Positions 6,589 to 15,220 of a stretch of DNA of 64,000 bases are shown one piece after another (position 1 is the first letter of the stretch; the number at the start of each line of letters is the position of its first letter). A program made the position numbers and the translations under genes. A model generated the notes under the pieces. The model made no database searches and was not told where the DNA came from. It saw only the letters and a program-made list of their open reading frames with translations. The DNA comes from Clostridia bacterium (lineage in GTDB: Bacteria; Bacillota; Clostridia; UBA1381), in NCBI GenBank assembly GCA_900751885.1, contig CAADTH010000045.1, positions 1-64,000 on the forward strand. The letters are read 5' to 3'.

Positions 6589-9366
6589 TTATCTAACTGC
6601 ACTCTCCTCCGGTCCAAAATAAGAATCTATTTTTTGATTTGTCCATATAATTATCTTTTCTATGATTACATCAGAATCAACCGCATACAGCTTGATTGTG
6701 TGACATCCCTTTTGTGCAACGCGAAGCCTGCACGTTAGCTTCTCGCAGTTTTGAAGTACGCCCGCTCCCCAGCAGTCTGTACCGTCCGAATAGTCTTTAT
6801 ATTGGTTGGTACACTCGACAAGCTGTGGTATATCGTCATCGATTCCGATTGCGAATCTGACTTTATCGCGCTCATTCAGCGTCGGTATTCTATGAATCTC
6901 CGCTTCAAACTCACCGCATGTTTCAAACCATGCCCGATACTGGGCAACAGCAGTGCTATCGATGCTTTCATTGCTCCTGCTTTTGAGCGTGTCCGAATAG
7001 ACTTTTAAGCTGTCAGTACATCTGCCGAGATACGGTTCAATCCGCCAGAAAAGTCCGCCACCTGTAGTACACCGCAGAAAATTTTTTGCCAGTATGGAAA
7101 CATATCCGTCAAATTCTATCACTGTTCCCTTTGGAAGCGTTTCACATTTATTCTTCAGCCGAATCGGCACTACAATGCTGTCATTGAAATTCGATGTGAA
7201 TGTAATACTTGTCTCCATATCTTTCTTTGGCGCTTTTTCATAATCAATATCCACCCACAGCCGTTCATCTGTCAGGATGGTTCCTTCTGTTTTACTCAAT
7301 GTAATCCAGTCGTACTCCGTCTCTGCTTTCCATAGCGCGTAAAAATTATAATGGTTGAATATATCGATAAAGCGCCTATTTTTTAAGAAACCCGAGAAAA
7401 CCATTTTCTCATATGCAACGCCAATTCCTGGCGTCGCTCCCCAGTCTTTTTTGCATTCAAACAGCGTATGAAAGTCCTTATCACGTGCAATAAACCATCC
7501 ATACGCGGAATCCATGATATGATTCCATTTTCCATCATAAAGCAAATGATACTGTTTCATATCTGCAATTACATCACAATATCCTTCATCAGAACGGTAG
7601 ATGTACGGCTCCGCGGCATTTTTGAATCCATCCTGGATATGGCGGTTCTGTTCATCCATAAAAATATTGTGTGCAGCTGTATTCCTGCAAGAGCGCAGGG
7701 CATATAAATGAAGCTCAAAATACGCGGCTTTTTGTTTTTCATCTAATTGTTCGTATAACCGTTGAGAGCAGTCCAGTACATTGTCATATTCGTCGAGGTA
7801 ACGCATTGCTTCATCATTAAAATCCTTGAGTTGGAACAGGTGCCTTACAAAATGCTCGGGTTTTCTTGCAAAGGCAAGCCGCTCAAATGTAAGCTCCATA
7901 TCGGCGAATTTTTTGGCTGTATCTATGTCAAATCCAAAATCACGCTGTGCTTTTTTGATAATATGCTGATGAATATCCGCATTTTCGTCAATGTTCCATG
8001 CCAAATCAAGAAAGTATTCCATCGGGCGCTCCGCCGCTTTGATATCTCCAACATTCACAACCCATATCCGGTCAATGCCGTTATGGTACGCCTTTGTCAT
8101 CTCCTCTCGTATCAACGCAAAAGGCGTCGTGCCAAGCCATAAATAAGAGGCAGGCTTCCCACAGTAAGAAATATGATAATACATTCCTGCGCCGCCGCTT
8201 CGTTCTCTCTCCTTATCCGTTGGCAACTGGCGGATATATCCATAATTGTCATTGCTCCACATCAGTGTGACATCATCAGGAACCTTGACTCCTGCGTTGT
8301 ATATCTCCAGTATCTCCTTATATGGAACAAAAATCTGTGGAATCTCTGATACAGCCGTATTTCTGTACTCAGACAAGACTTCACGCTGCTTTTCAATCAC
8401 TTCCTCCAAAAGTTTCCCTTTTTCCTGCAGGGTCTGTGCAGGCACAGGTTGCCACGGTGAATCATGCAGTCCCCGCATTCCCACCGTATATATGTTCTCA
8501 TATTGTCCAAACTGTTCCATTCCTTCGCGCCAGTATGCGGTTATCATTTCTTTATTGTAAACACGCTCTCCCGTATCTGGATGCTTGTCAATATATACAT
8601 AAGCGCACGGATTGGGAGAATCCCCAAGCATCGTCCGATACAGCGGTCTATCAGGATTTTCTTGGACCCATTTTTCTTCAAACGGAAAGTATTCGCATAC
8701 ATTGTTTCTCATCATCTGCTCACAATGTGAGGTCCCTATAATAATTCCATACAAATCAGCATTTTTGGCATTTTCTATACTTTGATGAAAGCAGGGAGAG
8801 CACGAGTGCATTGCCGGCCAGAGAATATTTGCCTTTAGGCGCAAAAGTAATTCATAGACCTTTTTGTATGTTTCAACATAATCATAGTCCTCCTTATTGA
8901 GCGCCCATGCCGCAAAGCTTTCCTCATCATTGATAAAAACTCCCCGGTACTTTACCGCCGGTTCCTTTGAACAGTACGGTTCATCCAGTGTCACATAAAG
9001 CGTATTACTGCGCTTGGAAGGAACATCTGCCCACCAATACCACGGCGACACGCCAATATGTTCACTCAAATCATAAATTCCATAGATTGTACCACGTTTA
9101 TCTGAGCCTGTAATGACAAGTGTATCTTTGTCAAGACAAAGTATGTAGCTTTCCCATACTCCGCTGTTTTCCATCTGCACAATAATATCCGCCTCGGATT
9201 TATGCGGTGTCAAGATTGCCGCTCTCCCTGTCACACGCTCAAAATCAGCGCATAAATCCTTTGCAGCACGAACTATCCCCTCCTCTTCCGGCTGTACGTA
9301 TATTTGGGGTATTTTCTCTTTGCCTGCAAGAAGAACTTGCCCGTTCGTCTGTGAAATATAACTCAA
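6589..9366 (-). CDS. Cytoplasmic alpha-glucuronidase (GH115)
   Basis: A 925-residue protein with full-length GH115 architecture: an N-terminal domain (ADIIVQMENSG, KRGTIYGIYDLSE, GVSPWYWWADVP), a TIM-barrel region with KYRGVFINDEE and LWPAMHS, a helical domain, and a C-terminal beta-sandwich. GH115 enzymes remove alpha-1,2-linked (4-O-methyl)glucuronic acid from xylan and related glycans. There is no signal peptide, so it should work on imported oligosaccharides. It lies upstream of the GH78 gene on the same strand with its own promoter and terminator. Glucuronic acid next to rhamnose occurs in arabinogalactan side chains, so the pair may share a substrate; that is inference. Confidence 0.9.
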   Translation of the reverse strand: MSYISQTNGQVLLAGKEKIPQIYVQPEEEGIVRAAKDLCADFERVTGRAAILTPHKSEADIIVQMENSGVWESYILCLDKDTLVITGSDKRGTIYGIYDLSEHIGVSPWYWWADVPSKRSNTLYVTLDEPYCSKEPAVKYRGVFINDEESFAAWALNKEDYDYVETYKKVYELLLRLKANILWPAMHSCSPCFHQSIENAKNADLYGIIIGTSHCEQMMRNNVCEYFPFEEKWVQENPDRPLYRTMLGDSPNPCAYVYIDKHPDTGERVYNKEMITAYWREGMEQFGQYENIYTVGMRGLHDSPWQPVPAQTLQEKGKLLEEVIEKQREVLSEYRNTAVSEIPQIFVPYKEILEIYNAGVKVPDDVTLMWSNDNYGYIRQLPTDKERERSGGAGMYYHISYCGKPASYLWLGTTPFALIREEMTKAYHNGIDRIWVVNVGDIKAAERPMEYFLDLAWNIDENADIHQHIIKKAQRDFGFDIDTAKKFADMELTFERLAFARKPEHFVRHLFQLKDFNDEAMRYLDEYDNVLDCSQRLYEQLDEKQKAAYFELHLYALRSCRNTAAHNIFMDEQNRHIQDGFKNAAEPYIYRSDEGYCDVIADMKQYHLLYDGKWNHIMDSAYGWFIARDKDFHTLFECKKDWGATPGIGVAYEKMVFSGFLKNRRFIDIFNHYNFYALWKAETEYDWITLSKTEGTILTDERLWVDIDYEKAPKKDMETSITFTSNFNDSIVVPIRLKNKCETLPKGTVIEFDGYVSILAKNFLRCTTGGGLFWRIEPYLGRCTDSLKVYSDTLKSRSNESIDSTAVAQYRAWFETCGEFEAEIHRIPTLNERDKVRFAIGIDDDIPQLVECTNQYKDYSDGTDCWGAGVLQNCEKLTCRLRVAQKGCHTIKLYAVDSDVIIEKIIIWTNQKIDSYFGPEESAVR

Positions 9367-9536
9367 TCATACCACTCCTATTTTAATCAAACATGACTGG
9401 ATCGTCTGTCCTTGATTTCATGCTTTGCTTCAAAAAAATTATATATTTTTTGATTTATATTCGATCATGTTCTCATCCGTTTTTGAAATCACCTGTAGTA
9501 TATTTCGCTTTTCATGCTTTATTTTATCGTAATTTC

Positions 9537-9565
9537 ATTATAGCACGTACACATACATGCATCAA
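9537..9565 (-). promoter_or_regulatory. GH115 gene promoter
   Basis: On the minus strand, TTGATG (9560-9565) and TATAAT (9537-9542) are 17 bases apart. The start codon is about 165 bases further on. Confidence 0.75.
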
Positions 9566-9651
9566 GCACGTTTTCTTATGTTATATAAGGAAAAATCTTT
9601 TCCTCGATATCCGATAATTTTGACGCTAGCAAGACCATTCCCACAAAAAAA

Positions 9652-9669
9652 CTGAACCTTTCGGTTCAG
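9652..9669 (-). terminator. rnhA terminator
   Basis: Stem CTGAACC/GGTTCAG with a 4-base loop, followed on the minus strand by a run of seven T. It begins two bases after the rnhA stop codon. Confidence 0.85.
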
Positions 9670-9671
9670 CT

Positions 9672-10127
9672 TTAAAATTCGTCTGCGAGAAAATTCCCCT
9701 TTTTGATTGCTTCCACAGCAAGCGTGTCGCACCTCTCGTTCATGGGATGTCCGGCATGTCCCTTCACCCAGTGCAACGATACCTGATGCTTCTCAAGCAG
9801 TGCCATAATTTTTTTCCACAGGTCACTGTTGAGCGCTTTGTCCTTCTTTGTACGCATCCAGCCATTCGCCCTCCACTTCTCTGCCCATCCCTTTTCAAGG
9901 GCATCAACTAAATACTTTGAATCGGAATACAAATCCACAGCGCATGGCTCTTTGAGCGCTTCCAGCCCTACAATCGCCGCTTGAAGCTCCATTCTATTAT
10001 TTGTGGTCTTTCCATACGCACCCGAAAGCTCCTTTTCATTTTCCCCATATTTTAACACCGCCCCATATCCACCAGGACCGGGATTCCCACTGCACGCGCC
10101 GTCTGTATACAGTTCAACCCTCTTCAT
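9672..10127 (-). CDS. rnhA: Ribonuclease HI
   Basis: A 151-residue RNase H1 that cleaves RNA in RNA/DNA hybrids. The D-E-D-D metal-binding residues are in YTDGACSGNPG, NRMELQAAI, YSDSKY and ERCDTLA, and the basic handle WAEKWRANGW is present. The start at 10127 has GAGGAG seven bases upstream; the longer frame to 10154 runs further into the preceding gene and lacks a good site. It overlaps the DUF2007 gene by 14 bases, so the two are translationally coupled. It carries no N-terminal hybrid-binding domain. Confidence 0.95.
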   Translation of the reverse strand: MKRVELYTDGACSGNPGPGGYGAVLKYGENEKELSGAYGKTTNNRMELQAAIVGLEALKEPCAVDLYSDSKYLVDALEKGWAEKWRANGWMRTKKDKALNSDLWKKIMALLEKHQVSLHWVKGHAGHPMNERCDTLAVEAIKKGNFLADEF

Positions 10128-10377
10128 CGCCAAACTCCTCTTCCATATCATCAAGCGCAGGTTCAGCGTCTAACAGCTCTTTTGCCTGCTGCAACTTCTC
10201 CTTTGGTACGACCACCTTCACGCCATAGGTCGCTGTTCCAAGGCAAACCTTAAGTACACTGCTCGCCCCTGAAAATTCCTTCTCCGCCGGTATCCCATAT
10301 GCCTGCAGCATAGATACGACAATATCCGCTTCTCTGTCATCTACCTCTTCTGTCAGAATGACATATCCTTCTCTCAT
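10114..10377 (-). CDS. DUF2007 domain protein
   Basis: An 87-residue protein with the small alpha/beta DUF2007 fold, described as a putative signal-transducing domain: GYVILTEEVDDREADIVVSML, then VVVPKEKLQQAKELLD. The tail is acidic. The ATG at 10377 has GAGGTG at good spacing, which decides against the longer frame from 10413. It overlaps rnhA. The molecular role of this family is not established. Confidence 0.75.
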   Translation of the reverse strand: MREGYVILTEEVDDREADIVVSMLQAYGIPAEKEFSGASSVLKVCLGTATYGVKVVVPKEKLQQAKELLDAEPALDDMEEEFGDEEG

Positions 10378-10432
10378 GTTATCACCTCGTCTTCTATTGT
10401 ACCTTACTTCCAAAAAAATTACAATACACTTT

Positions 10433-11119
10433 TTACCTCTGCATCACACCTGCGAGCTTGGAAAGCGCTTTTTTTTCGATTCTGGACACATATGAGCGGG
10501 AGATACCCATCATATCGGCAATTTCTTTTTGGGTCTTTTTTTTCGTGTTTCCCAGTCCGTACCGCCAGGTAAGAATGTCTATTTCACTTTTTTTCAGCAC
10601 ATCACACATTGCTTCATAAAGCTTTTTTGCCTCCATCTTTGCAGAAATATCATCCGCGAAGTCTCTCTCATCTGCCGGAAGGATATCGGAAAAGGTCATA
10701 CTGTTTCCCTCTTTATCCGTCCCTATTGGTTCATCAATCGACACCTCACTATTCTGTTTTTTGGTCGCACGAAACACCATAAGAACTTCATTTTCAATAC
10801 ATCGTGCGGCATATGTCGCAAGCCTGCTGTTTTTATCTGGGTCAAAGGTAGATATTGCCTTAATTAGACCGATTGTGCCAATCGAAATCAAGTCATCCAT
10901 ATCCTTGTCCTGGCTATACTTTTTTGCAATATGTGCAACCAAACGCAAATTATGTTCAATCAAAGTATTTTTTGCATGTTTGTCACCATCCCGATAAAGA
11001 CGCAGATATTTCTCCTCCTCCTCTCTGGAAAGCGGTTCCGGAAAGGAATTGTTTCCAGAAATATATCCAGCCATAAATAGGACATCGCTAATTAGACGAA
11101 TCAGTGCATCAAAAAGCAC
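10433..11119 (-). CDS. sigK: Sporulation sigma factor SigK, uninterrupted
   Basis: A 228-residue sigma-70 family protein, the late mother-cell sigma factor. The N terminus (LFDALIRLISDVLFMAGYI) is the hydrophobic pro-sequence removed on activation; SFPEPLSREEEEKYL and EHNLRLVAHIAKKY match Bacillus pro-SigK. Regions 2 and 4 are present, ending in QKEIADMMGISRSYVSRIEKKAL. The GTG at 11119 is preferred because GGGAGG lies eight bases upstream, while the GTG at 11128 overlaps that site. The gene is intact, with no skin element. A SigK-type promoter upstream (11153-11180) implies autoregulation. Confidence 0.93.
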   Translation of the reverse strand: MLFDALIRLISDVLFMAGYISGNNSFPEPLSREEEEKYLRLYRDGDKHAKNTLIEHNLRLVAHIAKKYSQDKDMDDLISIGTIGLIKAISTFDPDKNSRLATYAARCIENEVLMVFRATKKQNSEVSIDEPIGTDKEGNSMTFSDILPADERDFADDISAKMEAKKLYEAMCDVLKKSEIDILTWRYGLGNTKKKTQKEIADMMGISRSYVSRIEKKALSKLAGVMQR

Positions 11120-11152
11120 AAAAGACACCTCCCTAAAAATTATAATTACATT

Positions 11153-11180
11153 TAATATATGTAACCATTTTTAAAAAGGT
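11153..11180 (-). promoter_or_regulatory. SigK-type promoter of sigK
   Basis: On the minus strand, AC (11179-11180), a 17-base spacer, then CATATATTA (11153-11161) match the SigK consensus AC-N16/17-CATANNNTA. The same arrangement and the same -10 sequence occur before the amidase gene at 28924-28951. Confidence 0.65.
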
Positions 11181-11211
11181 GCCTGTCGCCCTATCCCAAT
11201 TTTTAACCAAT

Positions 11212-12390
11212 CTATTTCTTATCTATCCCAAATCCAAGCACACCTGTCCCGAATTTTTTCCGTAGTTCATCCATCGTCATCTCAAGACACTCCTGCTTTT
11301 TCCTGTCCCCTTTCGAAAAAAAATCAAGCTGTTCTACCGCGTCCTCCTCCCGCAATAAATTCATACCAGTTACAGACAGCATCCGTATCGGCTGATTCAT
11401 ATTCCATGCCGCCCTGATAATATCCATTGCGCATCTACTGATTTCTTTTGCCAAATTTGTTGGGGTATCCACCGGTCTTTGCCTTGAAATCGTCTTCAAC
11501 TCTATGTTTTTTATCACAACCTGAACTGTATTACATTTGAGTTTATGCTTGCGAAGCCTTGCCGCCACTGTGTCCGAAAGCAATATCACTCCGTGGCGTA
11601 TTTCATTCTCACCAACCAAATTTTCTGAAAAAGTGATGCTATTCCCAACTGATTTTATTTCCTTTTCTTCATAGATGGAACGCACCGGACTTTGATCCAT
11701 CGCATTTACATACCGATAAAGCATCTCTCCAGTTTTTCCAAGCATCTTCTCGAGCAAAAGAGCATCCGTTCCTGCCAAATCTCCAATCGTGTGAATATTC
11801 ATTCTTTCCAACACTTTTTGTGTATTCGCACCGACAAAAATCATATCACGCACAGAAAGCGGATACAAAATCTGCTGATAATTTTCTCTGTCAATTACCG
11901 TCGTTGCATCCGGCTTTCGATAATCGCTTCCCATCTTCGCAAATATTTTATTGAAGGATACTCCGACTGAGATTGTGATACCGAGCTCTTGATTTATTCG
12001 TTTTCGAAGGGTGTCGGCAATGGTTTTTCCGTCCCCAAACAGACGCCTACTTTGCGTGACGTCCAGCCACGACTCGTCAATACTAAACGGCTCCACCAAA
12101 TCTGTATATTCCTGATAAATCTGATTGATTCTGTCCGAATAGATTTGGTACTCTTCCCTGTGCGGCGGTACAATTACAAGGTGCGGACATTTTCGTTTTG
12201 CCTGCCAAACCGTTTCCGCAGTCCTGATTCCATACCGCTTCGCCAAGTCATTTTTCGCATAAATAATACCGTGGCGGCTCTCGGTATCTCCTCCCACCGC
12301 CATGGGAACAGATTTTAGTTCCGGCCGTTTTACGCACTCTACCGAAGCATAAAACGCATTGCAGTCACAATGTAAAATGGTTCTGTCCAT
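11212..12390 (-). CDS. dinB: DNA polymerase IV (Y-family)
   Basis: A 392-residue translesion polymerase. The catalytic acids are in ILHCDCNAFYASVE (first aspartate) and SIDESWLDV (Asp-Glu pair). Palm, fingers and thumb regions are followed by the little-finger domain from about residue 235. GGGAGG lies nine bases before the ATG. It is encoded upstream of sigK on the same strand with an 80-base gap that holds the sigK promoter. No LexA box was recognised. Confidence 0.93.
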   Translation of the reverse strand: MDRTILHCDCNAFYASVECVKRPELKSVPMAVGGDTESRHGIIYAKNDLAKRYGIRTAETVWQAKRKCPHLVIVPPHREEYQIYSDRINQIYQEYTDLVEPFSIDESWLDVTQSRRLFGDGKTIADTLRKRINQELGITISVGVSFNKIFAKMGSDYRKPDATTVIDRENYQQILYPLSVRDMIFVGANTQKVLERMNIHTIGDLAGTDALLLEKMLGKTGEMLYRYVNAMDQSPVRSIYEEKEIKSVGNSITFSENLVGENEIRHGVILLSDTVAARLRKHKLKCNTVQVVIKNIELKTISRQRPVDTPTNLAKEISRCAMDIIRAAWNMNQPIRMLSVTGMNLLREEDAVEQLDFFSKGDRKKQECLEMTMDELRKKFGTGVLGFGIDKK

Positions 12391-12457
12391 ATCCCTGAAC
12401 CTCCCTGCTTTTATTATACTATGCCCTCATTTTATGTGCAAGAATTTTATTTCTCCC

Positions 12458-12485
12458 TTGACAAACTGTTTTAGTTGGATACAAT
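12458..12485 (+). promoter_or_regulatory. Promoter of the rubredoxin-GltS fusion gene
   Basis: TTGACA (12458-12463), a perfect -35 box, and TACAAT (12480-12485) are 16 bases apart, about 36 bases before the start codon. Confidence 0.75.
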
Positions 12486-12521
12486 AATGGTAGAAACGAT
12501 ATAATAAAGGAGGGAAAAACT

Positions 12522-13907
12522 ATGACGTATACCTGCAGCGTCTGCGGCTATGTATACCGCGGCGAGACTCCATTTGAAAATCTTCCCAAAAATTGGGAGT
12601 GTCCAATGTGTGGAGCAGAAAAAGCGATGTTTCGAAAGGCAGATTCTCCTGCACAAGTCTCAGAGGTGAAATCTGAAAATCCACTTGCTTATCCCAGTGA
12701 ATTTATCAGAACGTGCGACGAAATCGAACCGTACATGGACACGATTCATGAAATGGCAGTGAACGGAACAAGCATTATCGAAGCGATGGGAACCAGACTT
12801 CCCGTTATCTCCTGGAATGATATTTTGATTATGGGTGCCCAATTAAATCCACCGCCACTCGACGAGCATGCCCCTGTCAATACGAGAACCGTGATTGGAA
12901 AGCACGCAAAAAAACCTTTGGTGATAGAAACGCCGGTATATGTTTCCCATATGTCGTTCGGCGCACTATCCAAGGAGATAAAGCTCGCGCTTGCCATGGG
13001 TAGTGCAGAAAACAAAACTGCCATGTGCAGTGGTGAGGGTGGAATTTTGCCGGAAGAATTCGATGCATCCTACAAATACATTTTTGAATATGTGCCCAAC
13101 AAATATAGCGTCACTCCAGAAAATCTAAAAAAGGTGGATGCGATTGAAATCAAAATCGGACAAGGAACCAAGCCGGGTATGGGCGGTCATCTGCCGGGTG
13201 AAAAAGTGACCCCTGAAATTGCAAAAATCCGCGAAAAACCATTGGGGCAAGATATCATCAGTCCGTCTAAATTTGACGACATCCATACCAGGGAGGACTT
13301 AAAGGAGCTCGTTTCGTGGCTTAAAATATGCTCCGAGGGGCGTCCGGTTGGAATTAAACTGGCGGCAGGACATATTGAAAAGGATTTGGATTTTGCTACA
13401 TACGCAGAACCTGATTTTATTACCATCGACGGACGAGGCGGTGCGACCGGCGCAAGTCCAAAGCTGTTAAAGGATGCTTCCAGTATGCCGACTATCTTTG
13501 CACTTTACAGGGCGCGCCGCTATCTTGACGAGCATGGTCTCGATATTGATCTTGTCATCACCGGCGGTCTTCGCGTCTCGTCAGATTTCGCGAAAGCCAT
13601 TGCAATGGGCGCAGACGCTGTAGCGATTGCAACCTCCGCCTTGATGGCGGCGGCATGCCAGCAATACCGAATCTGCAACACGGGAAACTGTCCGGTCGGC
13701 GCCGCGACACAAGATGAAACACTTCGTCGTCGTCTTCATATAGAGCATAGCGCCAAACGGCTGTCAAATTTTTTGGATGTAACGACACAGGAGCTAAAAA
13801 TGTTTGCTCGTATTTCTGGTCATAGCGACATCCATGATTTAACTGTTGCGGACTTATATACTGTAAATTCTGAAATTTCCCAGCATACCAATATTGAGCA
13901 TGTATAA
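12522..13907 (+). CDS. Rubredoxin fused to FMN-binding glutamate synthase domain
   Basis: A 461-residue protein. Residues 1-45 are a rubredoxin-like Fe(Cys)4 domain (CSVCGY and CPMCGA). The remainder is the central FMN-binding domain of glutamate synthase (GltB2-type TIM barrel), with GEGGILPEE, KIGQGTKPGMGGHLPG, ITIDGRGGATGASP and the cysteine motif CNTGNCPVG. It lacks the amidotransferase domain and the C-terminal helix domain of full GltB, so ammonia or another partner must supply nitrogen if it makes glutamate. The rubredoxin could deliver electrons to the flavin. The preference over true glutamate synthase activity is uncertain. It has a strong promoter and a strong terminator, so it is monocistronic. 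Confidence 0.88.
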   Translation: MTYTCSVCGYVYRGETPFENLPKNWECPMCGAEKAMFRKADSPAQVSEVKSENPLAYPSEFIRTCDEIEPYMDTIHEMAVNGTSIIEAMGTRLPVISWNDILIMGAQLNPPPLDEHAPVNTRTVIGKHAKKPLVIETPVYVSHMSFGALSKEIKLALAMGSAENKTAMCSGEGGILPEEFDASYKYIFEYVPNKYSVTPENLKKVDAIEIKIGQGTKPGMGGHLPGEKVTPEIAKIREKPLGQDIISPSKFDDIHTREDLKELVSWLKICSEGRPVGIKLAAGHIEKDLDFATYAEPDFITIDGRGGATGASPKLLKDASSMPTIFALYRARRYLDEHGLDIDLVITGGLRVSSDFAKAIAMGADAVAIATSALMAAACQQYRICNTGNCPVGAATQDETLRRRLHIEHSAKRLSNFLDVTTQELKMFARISGHSDIHDLTVADLYTVNSEISQHTNIEHV

Positions 13908-13911
13908 AAAC

Positions 13912-13935
13912 AGCCGATACCTTCTGGTATCGGCT
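13912..13935 (+). terminator. Terminator of the rubredoxin-GltS fusion gene
   Basis: A 10-bp stem AGCCGATACC/GGTATCGGCT with a TTCT loop, followed by ATTTTTAT. Confidence 0.85.
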
Positions 13936-13963
13936 ATTTTTATACATTTCATATTGGATAACG

Positions 13964-14488
13964 TTATAGTACATTATACATAATCTGTACGATATGTTCC
14001 ATTTGTTTTCTTTCCAGTTTGTCTATTTCCTGTTTGATTCTCGCTTTTTCTTTTTCATCAGACGCCTTTTCATATTGCTCCTGCAGACTTGTATGATCTT
14101 TATTCAGGAGCGCCAGCTCCTCCTGCAAGGCTTGCTGCTTCTCATCGGTGAGCTTTTCTAGCTTAAACTCTTTTCCAAGCAACTTCTCTGCGGCTTTTTG
14201 CATTGCCTGCTCCCGCTCTTCGGCAGATGCCGCTTGCCCTGCTTGCATGATTGATTCCAGTCCTTCTTTTTTCGCAGAATCCAGCTCTTCTTTTGTTTCA
14301 TTGGGTAACATTTGCTGAGAATCCGTTGTCTTTTGTGGTATGGATGAAGGCGTAGTGCTATCAGTCACCTGCGTCTGCTGATTGTTGGAGCTTTCTCTTT
14401 TTCCAATTGACCATATGGATACTACTGCAATTACCGCTATCAAAAGGATGACAAAAAGGATAATAAACAGTTTCTTTGTTTTATTCAT
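13964..14488 (-). CDS. Membrane-anchored coiled-coil protein (hypothetical)
   Basis: A 174-residue protein. Residues 6-28 form one hydrophobic segment after a short lysine-rich N terminus, so it is a type II membrane or uncleaved-signal protein with the rest outside. A Ser/Thr/Gln-rich linker follows (about 33-65), then a long Glu/Lys/Gln-rich coiled coil to the C terminus. No family was recognised. The ribosome binding site is weak. It is encoded convergently to the rubredoxin fusion, close to its terminator. Confidence 0.65.
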   Translation of the reverse strand: MNKTKKLFIILFVILLIAVIAVVSIWSIGKRESSNNQQTQVTDSTTPSSIPQKTTDSQQMLPNETKEELDSAKKEGLESIMQAGQAASAEEREQAMQKAAEKLLGKEFKLEKLTDEKQQALQEELALLNKDHTSLQEQYEKASDEKEKARIKQEIDKLERKQMEHIVQIMYNVL

Positions 14489-14617
14489 GATCTCATTCTT
14501 CTTTCTAATCGAATTCTATTATAAAAAATGTACTTATAAGGACTCAGCCGCAAATCATATATTCACAAATGTTGATTGTGTGGCAATCATACAATTCGAA
14601 CAATTACTTTTAAAAAA

Positions 14618-14649
14618 ATCGCCGCAAGCGGTTTGACGCTTACGGCGAT
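14618..14649 (-). terminator. Terminator after the tRNA pair
   Basis: A 13-bp stem with one wobble pair (14618-14630 with 14637-14649), followed on the minus strand by seven T. It directly follows the tRNA-Val 3' end. Confidence 0.85.
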
Positions 14650-14650
14650 A

Positions 14651-14727
14651 TGGTAGAGACGACAGGTCTCGAACCTGTGACCTCTTGCATGTGAAGCAAG
14701 CGCTCTAACCAACTGAGCTACGCCTCC
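14651..14727 (-). tRNA. tRNA-Val (CAC)
   Basis: A 77-base tRNA on the minus strand with encoded CCA. The anticodon loop TTCACAT lies between CTTGC and GCAAG, giving anticodon CAC, which reads GUG. The acceptor stem pairs GGAGGCG with CGTCTCT including two wobbles; the T-arm contains GGTTCGA. Confidence 0.95.
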
Positions 14728-14731
14728 ATAA

Positions 14732-14806
14732 TGGCACCCCCAACAGGACTCGAACCTGTAACTGTCCCTTAGGAGGGGACTGTTATATCCCTTTAACTAT
14801 GAGGGC
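14732..14806 (-). tRNA. tRNA-Arg (CCT)
   Basis: A 75-base tRNA on the minus strand with encoded CCA, four bases upstream of tRNA-Val and probably co-transcribed with it. The anticodon loop CTCCTAA lies between GTCCC and GGGAC, giving anticodon CCT, which reads AGG. The acceptor stem pairs GCCCTCA with TGGGGGT; the T-arm has GGTTCGA. Confidence 0.93.
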
Positions 14807-14847
14807 ATATTGTCTGGCAAGCTGTGGGTCTCACCAGGCACAAACAA

Positions 14848-15219
14848 TTAAGATGTTTTCTTTTCTGGAACAATCTCCAGCCAATATCCATCCGGGTCAG
14901 AGATAAAGTAAATCCCCATGTCTGGATTTTCAAAGCAAATACAACCCATTTCCTTATGCTTGCTATGCACCGCATCAAAATCCGACGCGGCAAACGCAAC
15001 ATGAATTTCATTATCACCGAGGTTATATGGCTCTTTTCTGTCTCTAAGCCACGTAAGCTCCAATTCATATGTACCTTCCCCATCTGAAAGATACACAATG
15101 ATGAAGCTTCCATCATCCCCAGTAATGCGTCTCGTCTCTATGAGTCCCAGGGCTTCGTGATAAAATGCCAGACTTTTTTCCAGCTGGAACACATTCAAAT
15201 TTGTATGTACCAATCTCAT
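14848..15219 (-). CDS. Glyoxalase I-like VOC protein
   Basis: A 123-residue vicinal-oxygen-chelate protein resembling lactoylglutathione lyase GloA. The four metal ligands of the family are recognisable: His5, a Glu in YELELTW (52 or 54), His73 in EIHVAF, and Glu115 in WLEIV. It likely isomerises a methylglyoxal-thiol adduct, though the thiol used by Clostridia is uncertain. The ATG at 15219 has GGAGGAG upstream. Its start is one base past the stop of the Rrf2 regulator, so the two form an operon and the regulator may control it. Confidence 0.85.
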   Translation of the reverse strand: MRLVHTNLNVFQLEKSLAFYHEALGLIETRRITGDDGSFIIVYLSDGEGTYELELTWLRDRKEPYNLGDNEIHVAFAASDFDAVHSKHKEMGCICFENPDMGIYFISDPDGYWLEIVPEKKTS

Positions 15220-15220
15220 A

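Larger units (their letters stand above)
9367..9671. other. AT-rich intergenic region upstream of the GH115 gene
   Basis: This 305-base stretch contains the GH115 promoter at 9537-9565, a transcript leader of about 165 bases, and the rnhA terminator at 9652-9669. No further gene or clear riboswitch fold was recognised. The long leader leaves room for regulation. Confidence 0.6.

Noticed and set aside
14489..14617. Possible small RNA upstream of the coiled-coil gene
   Set aside because: Only weak AT-rich structure and no clear promoter-terminator pair apart from the tRNA terminator.
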